Origin: Prorocentrum cordatum
Lineage: Eukaryota; Sar; Dinophyceae; Prorocentrales; Prorocentraceae
DNA: 64,000 bases
NCBI GenBank assembly: GCA_963575745.1
Contig: CAUYUJ010018715.1
Coordinates: forward strand, 51,001 to 115,000
Reading direction: 5' to 3'
Shown: positions 1 through 9,111 of the stretch, in pieces
How positions within the stretch are numbered: position 1 is the first letter of the stretch
How the letters are laid out: the number at the start of each line of letters is the position of its first letter
Notes under the pieces: generated by a model
Databases searched by the model: none
Seen by the model: only the letters and a program-made list of their open reading frames with translations
What the model was told of the DNA's origin: nothing
Position numbers and translations under genes: made by a program

Positions 1-290
1 TCCGAAGGAGGTTTTGGCCAGCGAGAGTCGCCAAGGATGGGCCGAAGGGGCAGGGATACAAAGGTGGGCCCTTGGGAAGGTTGCCCATCTATACTGTCTA
101 TACTGGTTGACTGTGGGTGTGCGGTGCCGCGACGGGCTTGCCACTTTCGGCCGCGACCTGATGCAAACGCTCCACGTTCGGCCTATCCGCGCCACGCGCT
201 CCCGACGCCCGATGCTTTCTGCCGCTCATCCGTAGCAGGGCGGGAGATGGTTGCGTGACAGGCGACCCCCGACCTGCGTTTTCGACCCTA
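1..290. other. No recognised feature
   Basis: GC-rich single-copy-looking sequence. Short frames are open on both strands but none resembles a known protein or shows clear splice signals. I see nothing that I can name here. Confidence 0.5.
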
Positions 291-537
291 GTGGGCCACG
301 AAAACGGCAAGGCCGTGTTTTTCACTGTTTCCGAAAAAAATCCCGTTGAAAATGGAAACGGCAAAAAAACGCCGACTGGAAACAGCAACAAAACCGGCTC
401 CAGGATTGAAGCCGGAGCCAGAACCCGCAAAAAAACGGCGACGGAACCGGTAACAAAAACGGCGTCGGAACCGGCAAAAAAAACGGCAAAACGGAACTGG
501 TAGAAAAACGGCCCTGTCGTTTTCAGGGCCCCCTGAG
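291..537 (+). mobile_element. Inverted-repeat element family D, copy 1
   Basis: About 245 bp beginning GTGGGCC and ending CAGGGCC. The arms are rich in AAACGGCAAGGCCG and ACGGCCCTGTCG and pair with each other. The middle has repeated AAAACGGC words. Other copies lie at 47568-47814 (same orientation) and 58977-59177 (reverse). There is no open reading frame of note, so it looks like a non-autonomous MITE-type element. Confidence 0.7.
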
Positions 538-725
538 CCACCACCACCACCATATGTTGGAAGGGGGAAGGGGGAAGGAGGAGGAAGAGGAGGAGGAGGA
601 GGAGGAGGAGGAGGAGGAGGAGGACGAAGAGGAAGAGGAGGAGGAGGAGGAGGAGGAGGAGGAGGAGGAGGAGGAGGAGGAGGAGGACACCCCCTCCAAC
701 TTATGGGTTTTGTGGTGGAGGGAAA
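538..725. mobile_element. Family CC element carrying a (GAG)n array, copy 1
   Basis: The ends read CCACCACCACCATATGTTGGA and TCCAACTTATGGG...GTGGTGG, an inverted repeat. Almost the whole interior (about 574-689) is a GAG/GGA microsatellite. The copy at 17177-17331 has the same ends but a different pyrimidine-rich interior, so the array appears to have grown inside the element. Long poly-Glu and poly-Ser frames here are products of the repeat, not genes. Confidence 0.65.
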
Positions 726-780
726 CACGCCCATCACCTGGTAGCCATCTGCCTCGGGCGGTCTTCGGCGGTCTTCGGAA

Positions 781-825
781 GCACCGCCAGAGACCGCTGG
801 AAGTTCCAGCGGTCTCTGGCGGTGC
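781..825. repeat. Perfect 22-bp hairpin
   Basis: Positions 781-802 and 804-825 are perfect reverse complements separated by one base. The arms start GCACCGCCAGAGACCGCTGG. Weaker copies of the same words (CGGTCTCTGGC) lie just downstream to about 885, so this may be the core of a diverged inverted-repeat element. Confidence 0.8.
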
Positions 826-954
826 TCGGCGGGTTTCGTGTCGGTCCTCGGCAAACTGCGCCGGGCCCCGGCGGTCTCTGGCAACTTCTGTCGGTTGCCG
901 GGGCAAGGGCTTGGCGGTTGCAGTTGACGAGGGGACCATGTTCGAACACCGAAG

Positions 955-1165
955 CTAACTTTCTGTTGGTCCCATCCTGCTCAAGGAACACATCCCAGAA
1001 ATGATTTCGAGCAGCCGGAAAAGTGTCGAAAGAGTGTCGAAAGAGTGTCGGGCGAGTGTCTCCCAGGGCCCGACACGTGAAAACCCTCGAGTTTCGATAT
1101 TTTCTGTGGTGCTCGAAATTCTTTCTGGTGGTCAAGGCTAAAGTAGGTTGGAACATCATAAAGCT
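955..1165. repeat. Interspersed repeat family E, copy 1
   Basis: About 210 bp matching 17788-18020. Shared features are AGTGTCGAAA repeats, a CCCAGGGCCCG block, GCTCGAAATTCTT and GCTAAAGTAGGT near the right end. No clear terminal inverted repeat was found. Read on the minus strand both copies can encode the short string TTRKNFE, but the frames diverge after it. Confidence 0.6.
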
Positions 1166-1401
1166 AACTAAAAAGAGTGACTGCCCATGTTGCACATGAT
1201 AAATCAGCAATGTCTCTGTCGATCTGTTGTCAGCATTGAGCCAGTCTGCGTCGCACAGCTGGGGGGGTGCTGGGAACGAAAACCTTCTCGCGATCGCCGC
1301 GGCGACCTCCCAAATCGACCTGGAGGTTTGGTTCGGGTTGGAAACATACCGCAGAGCATCGGTGAGGGGGGGATGAAACAAACTCTGCTCAAACTCGGTC
1401 C
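1166..1401 (-). other. Open minus-strand frame, possible further exon
   Basis: A minus-strand frame stays open across this stretch and reads protein-like peptides such as LTDALRYVSNPNQTSR and IWEVAAAIARRFS. It is not in the frame of the upstream transferase exon, so it would need another intron or belong to something else. I do not recognise the peptide. It may equally be a diverged repeat, because parts resemble the sequence at 1500-1620. Confidence 0.2.
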
Positions 1402-4400
1402 CTAGACCCCTCCCAAGGTCCATCTGGTGCAGCTTTTCCCCTGCATCATTTTTTTCAACGGTCCTGGACCTCGAGAGCGGCCCCCGGAGGCAGAAACGAG
1501 CCAACACGCTGCTCGAACTCGGCGCCTCGAGCCTGCCCCCGGCCACCTCGCCAGAACCAATGCGGGGCCACCTCGGACCCCCCGCCGGCTCCGAGGTTCG
1601 GGGTCGGATACCACGCCTCGAGGAGAGCCGCCGTCGGCTCCATGGGCCCTCCTCCGATGCAGGGGGGGCGCCGGGGGCAGCGGGGGCACCGGCGGCAGCG
1701 GCGGGCGCTCGGGGAGCGCGGGCAGCGGCTGCAGGCGGGGCACGGCGGCCGGCGGCGCGGGCGGCATCGCTCGCGTGCCGGCGGGCTGCGCCGGCGTTGT
1801 CGAGAAGCCGGAGCTGCGGTACCTGAACGCCGCCTCGAAGACCTTTGAGCATCGTTTGACCGATCCCTCGCCCCACTGGCGTGGCCATGGGGCTACTGGC
1901 CGATTCACTTCCTCAGAGGGGGATATAGGCTGTTCCCTTCGGGTTTCGAGGGGCCTATCCCCAACTGGGGTGGTGGGATGGTGGGGCTGGAATACCATGG
2001 CCCCGCGGGGATGGGGATATAGGTCAACCGATACTGACCTTCGCGGCCTGCCCAGGCAAGTCCGTCTGCAGCATCGATGCGGCGCGTCGGATCTCTCGCG
2101 AGAGGCGCAGCCACTCTCCTGGCCTGCAGCGCTGCACGTCGCGCCCAGTCAGCGGGCAGAACACGTCGACTCTGGCCACCCTGCTGACGAGCCGCGGGGG
2201 CGGGGGCGGGGGCGGGGGCGGCGGCCCCGATGACACCGCGGTGGCCGGCCCGGTGCCGCCGTCGGGCGGGAGGGCGAGCGACGGCATGCTGCCGACAGGC
2301 TCCCCTGTTTGGTGCGCAACTCCGCCTGCTGCCGACGGCCACGCAGACGCCCGCCGCTGCTGTGCGGCTGGCGTCCCGGCAGGAGGCTCTCCAGACGGTG
2401 GGGGCGGCACTCTCCGCCCATCAGTTCTCGCAACGGGTGGGTGCGCCGCTGGGGGGGGGGGCGAAGGGGCCTGCGCCTCCGACGTCGCCGCCTCGGGCTC
2501 CGGGGTCTGCGGTGGAGGCGCAGCAGGGGGCGGCGGGGGAGGTGGAGGCGACAGGGCACCCGCGAGGCTTGCCGTGGCAGCAGGTGGCGCACCACCATCC
2601 AAGAGTACCCCGCGGCTGTCGGCGAAAGCTGGCCCGTCGAAGTAGGTGAAAAAACCCTTGAAGGCCTTCGCGAGCAAGTCGGCTTCGGCGACGGGCTTCG
2701 CAGCGGTCGCCTGCAATCCTTCCTTGTCTCTGGCGCTCGCCGCAGCGATGCCCGCGGGACCCGCCACCTCCACGGCTGGCTCGGCACCTCCGCTGGTGGC
2801 GACCGCGATTTCCGTGCTCGCCGCCAGGCAGGCGGCCCCAGGCGGGGGTAGCTCCCGCGGAGCCATCGCCGAAGCCTTGCTGCTGTCGGGCGCCGGGTCC
2901 CCGAGGAGCCCCGCGGGGCCCGCGCTGGTCAGCTCTATCGTCTCGGCGCACCGGCGCGCTGACTCGACCCCCTCGCCCGACAGGCGGCCATCCACGGCAC
3001 CAGGCGCATCGGGCATGTTGGCTTGCAGGTAGCGCGCCGCCATCAGAACCAGCGTGTAGGTGCTGAAGCCGCCAAGAGCGCGGTCACCCACGCCACGCTG
3101 ACGCGCCCAGTGCTTCAGCAGCAGCACGAGAGGCGGCAATATTCGGGCACGCCTGCACAGCTCCCGCACAAGGTGCGTGTTGCGTAACCCCTCGGCATTG
3201 TTCATCGAGATGTCGCACACCACCTTGCCGTGCGCCCCGAGCAGCTTCAGCACGGGCACCCTGGCGCCCTTTACCAGCAGCGTTTTCGATACGCCGGGGA
3301 CGCTCTTGGCACCCTCCAGGTGCAGTTGCATGCTGCGCAGCTTCTCCAGCTCCCAAAGCCCTGCGTCACTGGGAGCACGGCGCGCCCTGCCGCGCCGCGT
3401 CGCAGGAGGCGGGGGCGGAGGCGGCGGCGGCGGGGGCGGGTCGGACAGAGACGCTGCGGCGGCGGGCTGACTGGCTAGCACCGGCTGCGCCTGCGACCGA
3501 GGTCCATCCTCATCGGGGACCTGCGCGGCCTCGGCCTCCACGCACAGGGCGCCGCCCGCATCTGCCTCCGCATCCGTCACCGTGGACTCGCCAGAAGGCT
3601 GACTGGACAGCAGCGCATGCCGCTGCGGCCAAGGTCCTTCCTCCTCGGTGACCCGCGCGGACTCGGCCTCCACGCAAGCGGCGCCGCCCGCATCTACCTC
3701 CGCGTCCGTCACCGTGGACTCGCCAGGCTGATTGGACAGCAGCGACTGCCCATGCGGCCGAGGTCCATCCTCATCGGTGACCTGCGCGGCCTCGGCCTCC
3801 ACGCAAACGGCGCCGCCTGCATCTGCCTCCGCGTCCGTCGCCGCAACCTCGCTAGGCACGGGGAGGACCCACGCGATGTCGACGTCGGATCCCTGCATCC
3901 ATGTGCCATTCGCGCACGAGCCGTAGCAGCACGCGCTCCCTCCAAGCTCTGCACAAGCAGCGCGCATCGCGGCTTCCAGCGCGTCGCGCTCGACCTCCTG
4001 CTCGGGCGAGGGGCGCAACGACTCCTCCAGTTGCCAGAGGTACTCGGCCGCGTTTAGGCCAGAACTGACCACTGGCGCTGGGGGCGGCAGTGGTGGAGGA
4101 GCTGGAGGGGCATCGCTTTGACGCGGCGCGCGAGGAGCAGGCGGCGGAAGCGGCTGGCTCGGTGCGGGGGCATCGCCTTGACGCGGCAAACTGGGCGCAG
4201 GAGGCGGGAGCGGCATGCTGGCTGCAGAGACATCGCCTTGAAGCGGCGCACTGGGCGCAGGCGGTGGAAGCGGCACGCCGGCTGCGGGGGGATCGCCGTG
4301 ACGTGGCGCACTGGGCGCAGGCGGCGGGAGCGGCATGCCGACTGCGGGGGCATCGCCGTGACGCGGCGCACTGGGCGCAGGCGGCGGGAGCGACATGCCG

Positions 4401-4522
4401 GCCGCTGTTTGCAAAGGACCGCCAAGGGTCGCAGAAAGCCCTGCTAATGCACGCCCGGCTGCCCGCGGCGCTGAAGGCAGCCGGGCAGCGCACAGCACCC
4501 CGCGTGCCGCGGCGATCATCAT
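1402..4522 (-). CDS. Non-canonical poly(A)/terminal uridylyl transferase (Cid1/TRF4-like), two exons
   Basis: Predicted RNA nucleotidyltransferase of the polymerase-beta superfamily, adding A or U to RNA 3' ends; the nucleotide cannot be told from sequence. Exon 1 is 4522-2039 and exon 2 is 1842-1402, giving about 974 residues. An in-frame TAG lies just upstream of the double ATG. Residues 1-42 are Arg/Ala-rich and lack acidic residues, like a mitochondrial transit peptide. Residues 44-163 are six proline-rich 20-residue repeats. The catalytic motif is G201-S202 with D212 and D214; the third Asp is D437 (VVCDIS). LLKHWARQRGV (468-478) and GGFSTYTLVLM (484-494) mark the central domain. FFTYFD (624-629) and FCPLTGRDVQRC (788-799) fit a PAP-associated domain. 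Three acidic repeats (about 229-353) separate the catalytic Asps. Exon 2 adds FEAAFRYRSS and a Pro-rich tail. The family is secure; the transit peptide and tail are inferences. Confidence 0.88.
1843..2038 (-). mobile_element. Family K copy 1, an intron made of an inserted element
   Basis: The exact intron of the transferase gene, 196 nt. The donor on the minus strand is AAG|GTCAGT and the acceptor is AAAG|GTC. The 5-bp word AAGGT occurs at both ends, so removing one copy plus the element restores the reading frame. The ends form an inverted repeat (AGTATCGGTTGACC against GGTCAAACGATGCT). A second copy lies at 60897-61090 outside any recognised gene. If unspliced, the element gives a premature TGA at 2024-2026. 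Confidence 0.8.
3464..3838 (-). repeat. Three in-frame acidic repeats inside the transferase
   Basis: Three units of about 126-129 bp, each encoding TDAEADAGGA-CVEAEAAQV and a DEDGPR-like tail. They sit between the DVD motif and the third catalytic Asp, a place where the catalytic fold normally has a shorter connection. Confidence 0.85.
4034..4393 (-). repeat. Six 60-bp proline-rich coding repeats
   Basis: Six consecutive 20-codon units with the core PLPPPAPSAPR, followed by a GD pair in the first four. Unit length is constant, so copy number can change without frame loss. Confidence 0.85.
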
Positions 4523-4904
4523 GGAGAGTACAGTGAATAACTATACCACGGCAGTGCGGAAGCGCAGCCCAGCTGGCCTTAGCTGCGCTGAGCTCGGGGG
4601 GGCTCATCACCCAGCGGCGGCGTCATCGGAGGCCCGCTGAGCTACGTCGGCCCCGCATCAGCGCGCGTGGCGTGCGCACAAGCCACCCGCAAGATGCTGG
4701 AGTCAAAACTGCTGCGGCGGCGCGGGCTATGGAAGCGGAACGGGTGCAATTGAGCCCCGCGGTGGTGGGCAACAAGAGTCATGGGGCCCTGGTCTCGAGA
4801 TGGAGCCGCGCGCCGTGCCCAAACGACGCTGCCCTGGCCGGGGGGGTCGCGGCAAGAGCGCGATAATGTGGGTCGTGGGCGTGTCGCGGGCGCGAGTCGG
4901 GGCA
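4523..4904. promoter_or_regulatory. Region 5' of the transferase gene
   Basis: Must contain the 5' end of the transferase transcript. I see no TATA-like element. A pyrimidine-rich stretch ending in TATAG lies about 20 bases before the ATG on the minus strand and could act as a trans-splice acceptor, but this is a guess. The rest is GC-rich and featureless. Confidence 0.25.
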
Positions 4905-5115
4905 CACAGAGATTGTTGGGGAGGTGGGGTTGGGGTCCCAGGAAGCGTTAACGCTTGGGCGAGATGGGGCACGTCGTGGCGGGGGTGCGCTGCGATCGCC
5001 ATCACAACACGCGGGCAATCACCAGCACATCTGGGGGTCCAGGCCCCCCCCCCTTACGTACGATCGTTACCGTTACCAGGATGGGGGGCTTGGCCCGAAT
5101 GAATCACGGTGACGC
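4905..5115. mobile_element. Family W repeat, copy 1
   Basis: Matches 10561-10760: GAGGTGGGGTTGGGG, GGTAACGCTT/CGTTAACGCTT, GGGGCACGTCG, TGCGCTGCGATCGCC and a closing CGTTACCGTTACC. The ends are related in inverted orientation. No open frame. Confidence 0.55.
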
Positions 5116-5564
5116 GCCAGAGGAAAGCGGCGGAAGGAACTCGGGACTCCTCGCGACCTCCAACAAGTCTTCAGAGTGTTTGTTGGAGGCAGAAGTGGCC
5201 TCTTAGAGTGCCAGGAGGGCCTCTGAGGAGCCCCGCCGCCTCATGCGAAAGCCGGCCCGCTCTCACCTCCCACTGGGCTCGCCGCCTGCAAACAGCACAG
5301 GGCACGCCGAGCCACGTCGAGATGCTGTCTGAACAAGTCCAGCGTGGTGGTTAAAAGCGAGGACAACAAAGTGCACGGAATGTGCTTAAATATGTTTGGG
5401 CACCTTGCAATCATAAAGCACTCCGCTGGTCCAATAAGATCTCTCTCTCTCTCTCTCTATCGCTCTATATATATAAATGTATGAATATATTCCCCAATCA
5501 GAGCTTGCCTCTAGCGGATTCATATGGTTAAGTTAGGTTTGTCGCCGATTTTCGCTGCACGCCC
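5116..5564. other. Unassigned, with CT and AT dinucleotide runs
   Basis: Positions about 5190-5290 look like a degraded family B element (GGCCTCTGAGGAG, then CTCACCTCCC and GGCTCGCCGCC). Positions 5438-5475 are a CT then TA dinucleotide run, among the few AT-rich stretches of the window. No gene seen. Confidence 0.4.
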
Positions 5565-5836
5565 GGGTGCCCGGGTGCCCGGGGGTGCCCGGGGCCCGGA
5601 TGCCCAGGAGGTGCCCTGCAGGTGCCCGGGTGCCCAGCCGGGGTGCCCGGGTGGTGCCCGGGTGCCCGGGTGCCCCAGCGTGTCCGGGGGTGCCCCGGGG
5701 TGCCCTAAGCCCTATAGCCCTATAGCCATAGCCCAATAGATCTATAGCCCTACAACTCTATAGCCATATATATATATATATAGCTCTATAGCCCTATAGC
5801 TCAATAGCCCTATAGCCCCCTAGCCCTATAGTCCTG
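5565..5836. repeat. Two adjacent 8-10 bp minisatellites
   Basis: Positions 5565-5705 repeat GTGCCCGGG with variants; 5706-5836 repeat CTATAGCCC with a (TA)n tract in the middle. The second is nearly self-complementary around CTATAG. Neither is coding. Confidence 0.85.
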
Positions 5837-6138
5837 ATTGGGTTTTTTCTCGGGTACCATTCAATTTCTAAATAAGAGATCTAAGCGGTACGATTTGGAA
5901 ATTCGGCCAGGATTCGGGACCGGTCCTGGAGCGGAAAACGTGCAGCCTGGTCGATCACCCCCGCCCCCTCGGGGAACTAATGCGTGCTGTAGGATGCGCC
6001 GCGTTTGCGTTGCGGTCGATTGCGAGGGGGGGCCCAACCTTGTCGCGCTCAGATGCGAGCGTAGCCCCACGCAGCGGGCGCCGACGCGAGATCGAGCTCA
6101 ACCCCGCCATAAAAAATTACCCGACCCCCTTTGGGCCA
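5837..6138. other. No recognised feature
   Basis: Mixed-composition sequence with short overlapping open frames on both strands. Nothing recognised. Confidence 0.4.
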
Positions 6139-6400
6139 GCACCAAACGTCACTCCAGCCAAGGGTCACTCTTTGCGTGTAGCCGAACCAGAAGCTCGGAA
6201 GGAATCCCGCGACCCCTTTATGGCAAGGGGGGGGAGGGGGGGGAGACACCTGGCTGTCCTCGTCCGCCTTCCTCCTCCCCTTTCCGTCGGGGCGTTGACC
6301 TAAGGAACCCTAAATAAGGAACTTTGACTTCCCATCGAAAACCTAAGGATAACCTCAGGCATGCTGCAAAACAATGAAGGAACACGGAGCCCGGTGGGGG
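6139..6400. repeat. Block homologous to 53890-54080
   Basis: Begins with the right arm of family R (GTCACTCCAGCCAAGGGTCA) and continues with GACCTAAGGAACC, AAATAAGGAAC and a GGAACACGGAGCCC segment. The same words occur in the same order at 53890-54080. Both blocks are followed by a family A element, so this is a paralogous segment and not just one element. Confidence 0.6.
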
Positions 6401-6490
6401 GCGAGAAGCGAGAAGAGTGGGGAGGAAGGGCGGGGCCTCCGAATCCACCAGCCGTGGCCTCCGAGGTGCAAATCGGGGCGCTCTGAACCT

Positions 6491-6617
6491 GGGCATCGCT
6501 CGGACGTCCATTCCCTGTGTTTTTTTCGGTTTCGTGCGTGGTTGTTTCGCCAAATCATCAAGGATGCTCCTCGATGGTCCTCGCCGAAGGAAACATGCAC
6601 ACGTCCGAGCGATGCCA
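6491..6617. mobile_element. Family A element, copy 1
   Basis: Perfect 16-bp inverted termini: GGCATCGCTCGGACGT at 6492-6507 and its complement at 6601-6616. The interior holds TTTCGTGCGTG and GATGGTCCTCGCCGA, which are diagnostic of the family. Other copies: 9112-9431, 31044-31173, 46686-46980 and 54326-54451. Confidence 0.85.
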
Positions 6618-6654
6618 AGGAACTCCAGCGCTTCTTGAGGATGGGCAGCAGGGC

Positions 6655-6790
6655 CCCGAATCGAATCGGACCAGCGATCGCCACGAATCGGATCGGCGGA
6701 CATCGGCAACCAAGCCGGAAGAACCCGCATCGGCGGAAATCGAGAAAGCGAGCCCCAAAGCGGAACGCCAGACCGAACCGAATCTGAAGC
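6655..6790. mobile_element. Family N repeat, copy 1
   Basis: Built of GAATCGAATCGGA, GGCGGAAATCG and CGGCAACC words related to each other in inverted orientation. Copies at 19880-20045 and 21905-22115 share the same order. Confidence 0.55.
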
Positions 6791-6892
6791 GGAATAGATG
6801 CATCGTTCTCGACTCGCATGTAGCCCGGGGGAGCCGAACTGAGCCGTTCCAAAGCACTCGAGGCGCCGGGATGCCACAGGGGCGCGACACCT

Positions 6893-7010
6893 TTGGGGGT
6901 CTGGCATAGCTGGGGGGCAAAGCTTTGGTTGACCCAGAATGGGGTCCAGCTGCAAGGGGGCCGTGCAATAGATTTGGGGCACTTGTATTGCGAATGTATT
7001 GCGCCAGCGA
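6893..7010. mobile_element. Family Q element, copy 1 (partial)
   Basis: Contains TTGACCCAGAATGGGGTCCAGCTG, then CAATAGATTTGGGG and TATTGCG repeats. Longer copies at 8690-8812 and 37712-38142 show inverted ends built from GACCC and ATTGCACCACCCCC. Confidence 0.55.
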
Positions 7011-7140
7011 ATCCCACCAGCCCTCTGGGCGTAGGTGGTCCAGAGAGCTTCCTCTTCCAACCCCCTTCTTCCCAGTCGGGGAAGGGCTTCCCCCTCCACC
7101 TACCCCCCCCCCTGAAGCTGGACGGGGGGTACGCGGGTAG

Positions 7141-7765
7141 TTGGAGCGTCCAAGATGGCCTAAGACGGCTCCGAGAGGGCCTCGGAGAGCCCAAGATGAC
7201 CTCCACGATGTCTCAAGACAGCCCAAGATGCCTCAAGATGGCTGCCAAGATGCTCAAATAAGCCCCAAGAACGCCCGAAGACGGCTCCAAGTGGCCGAAG
7301 AGCTCCCCAAGGAGGCCTCGAAGAGACCAACATCCCTCCAAAACCTATGGCAAATCACTGGTTGTTGCTTTCTCGCCTTGTCTCTTCCGATGGTCATCCG
7401 AGGCCTCAGGATGGCTCCGAGATGGCCCAAGGAAGGCCCTCAGAGAGAGGCTCAAGAGAGCCCCAAGCTGTCCCCAGGAGCGCCCCAGAGCGCTCCAAGA
7501 GCGCCCCGTATATCGCCGCAAGAGGCGATGTGTTGGGGCTCCCGAGGGGGGAGGCGAATCGAAGCTCCCGACTTGTTTGATCGATGATGGCCCCAAGAGC
7601 GCCCCAAGAGGCGCCGAGACGGCCCAAGAGCGGCGCCGGAGATGCCTCCAAGAGTCTCCCAAGAGACCCTCAAGAAGCCTCAGGAGAATCCCCGAGGTAC
7701 CCAAGACGCTCAAAGACGGCCCTGGGCCCGCCAAGAGGCCTCCCCGACGCGCCCCCCCCGACGCC
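7141..7765. repeat. Irregular CCCAAGA-type repeat region
   Basis: Dozens of short units such as CCCAAGATGGC and CCCCAAGAGCGCC with no fixed period. Similar blocks lie at 48335-48780 and 60240-60725, each with a short non-repetitive insert. Open frames across it are low-complexity. Confidence 0.7.
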
Positions 7766-7774
7766 TGGCAATCC

Positions 7775-7905
7775 GCGACCTGTGATACGCGACCTGCCTG
7801 GTGATGGTACGCGATCTGTGGTACGCGAACGTATGTCTCATGGTACGCGACCTGTGGTACGAGGCTCGTCGGTCATGGTACGCGACCTGTGGTACGCGAC
7901 CTTGC
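7775..7905 (+). repeat. GGTACGCGACCTGT short tandem repeat
   Basis: About seven units of GGTACGCGAC(CTGT) with varied spacers of 4-20 bp. No coding potential recognised. Confidence 0.75.
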
Positions 7906-7910
7906 CGAGT

Positions 7911-8339
7911 CTCACTTTTGCCGTCCTGATCGAGGAAGGAAGTGGGAGGAGGGAGTAGGACGAGGCGCCCAAAAGTCCTCAACGAGCCTGCAACTATATC
8001 CCAAAGATGCTCACAAGAGGCCCCCCCCAAAAATGCCCCAATCAACTTCCAAGAAGCATCCAACACGCCCCGAGAACTTTTCGGAACCGCCACAACGTTT
8101 CCAACATGATCCAAGGAGCATGCAATTGCTCAAGAGATATCCTGGGAGACGCCGAGAGACATCCAAGAAGCGTCTCATCATTATGCTCGCCCTTCCCCTC
8201 CTCCCCCTGCTCCTCATCAGCAAATTGATCATCCTTCCCCCCCCTCCCTCATCCATCCTCCACCTCACTCGAGCGATACCGGCTGTCCCCCTCTTTGCTC
8301 CTACACTTCCATAATCGTCTCAACTCGCCCGGGCGTCGG
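7911..8339. other. No recognised gene; partial CCAAGA repeats
   Basis: A few CCAAGAAGC words continue from the preceding repeat up to about 8180, then a CT/TCC-rich stretch follows. Nothing else seen. Confidence 0.4.
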
Positions 8340-8660
8340 TTTTGGATGGGCTGGTGGGCCTACTTTTTTGGTCGGCGGCCGCGCGACAAAGGTAAGCCGG
8401 CAACAGGCGTGTCCGGGACGGCGGAACAGGCAAATTCCACGCGAGGCGTGCAATGCACGTGCAAGGAGCTAAATGCCCCGCATTCACAGGGACGCACCTA
8501 GCGCACGGAGGTGCAAGCTGCGGAGTAAGTCGCCCTTGCGGCGCCAAGCTTCGAGCAACTGCCCAGACAGACAACCTGGTGGGCCTACTTTTTGATTCGC
8601 GGCCCGCAAGGAAAAGTCCAGAGGGCGGTGTGACCTGGTGGGCCTACGCGAAGCGTCGAT
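8340..8660. repeat. CTGGTGGGCCTAC motif repeats
   Basis: The 13-mer CTGGTGGGCCTAC occurs three times (about 8350, 8576 and 8635). Two are followed by a poly-T stretch and a CGGCC block. Possibly ends of nested elements; no gene seen. Confidence 0.45.
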
Positions 8661-8689
8661 ACTTATATGGCATCGTATCGCAACTGAAC

Positions 8690-8812
8690 GCATTGCACCA
8701 CATCTAGAATGTACTGCACGCCCCAAATCTCCTGCAACCCCACCAGTCTATTGCACCAGATCTACTTCACCACCCCCTCTTTGCTGGGCCCCCTTTTGGG
8801 TCAAGCCGAACA
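8690..8812. mobile_element. Family Q element, copy 2 (right portion)
   Basis: Contains CTGCACGCCCCAAATCTC, CTATTGCACCAGATCTAC and CCCTTTTGGGTCAAGCC, aligned with the right part of the copy at 37712-38142 but without the insertion present there. Confidence 0.6.
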
Positions 8813-8814
8813 TC

Positions 8815-9060
8815 GAACTGGAATCGGCGATACATCGCCGATAGATCGGCGATAGGCCTCCGATAGGAAGTCTGCATGTTCCTGGGCAGGTTGGGGCTAC
8901 GGGGCCCCCATCGGCGATGGATGGGCGATTGGGGATCGATGCATCCCCCCCTGAGTCAGTCCCCTGCCTGGCCTTCGGGCCGTAAGTCAAAACGCCACTC
9001 GGGACGATGCGGCCACCCCTGAACCGCTCTCGGAGAGGCGCAGCTGCTGGAACGCACCCC
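8815..9060. mobile_element. Family P repeat, copy 1
   Basis: GAATCGGCGATACATCGCC, GATAGGCCTCCGATAG and CCCCATCGGCGATG... blocks followed by AACCGCTCTCGGAGAGGCG. The same order is seen at 18945-19215 and, in part, at 47150-47300. Confidence 0.6.
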
Positions 9061-9111
9061 GAGACTGGAAAACTACCGAGAGCACACGAAAATGCCCATC
9101 CCCCCTACTCG

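Noticed and set aside
554-958. Poly-Glu protein at the left end
   Set aside because: The acidic tract is the GAG array inside a family CC element. Flanking residues are not conserved between the two copies.
734-1888. 384-codon minus-strand frame as one gene
   Set aside because: It overlaps transferase exon 2 in another frame and crosses repeat E. Only the part at 1170-1400 is at all protein-like.
2149-2951. Arg-rich frames opposite or shifted within the transferase
   Set aside because: They are shadow frames of a GC-rich coding exon whose true frame carries recognisable catalytic motifs.
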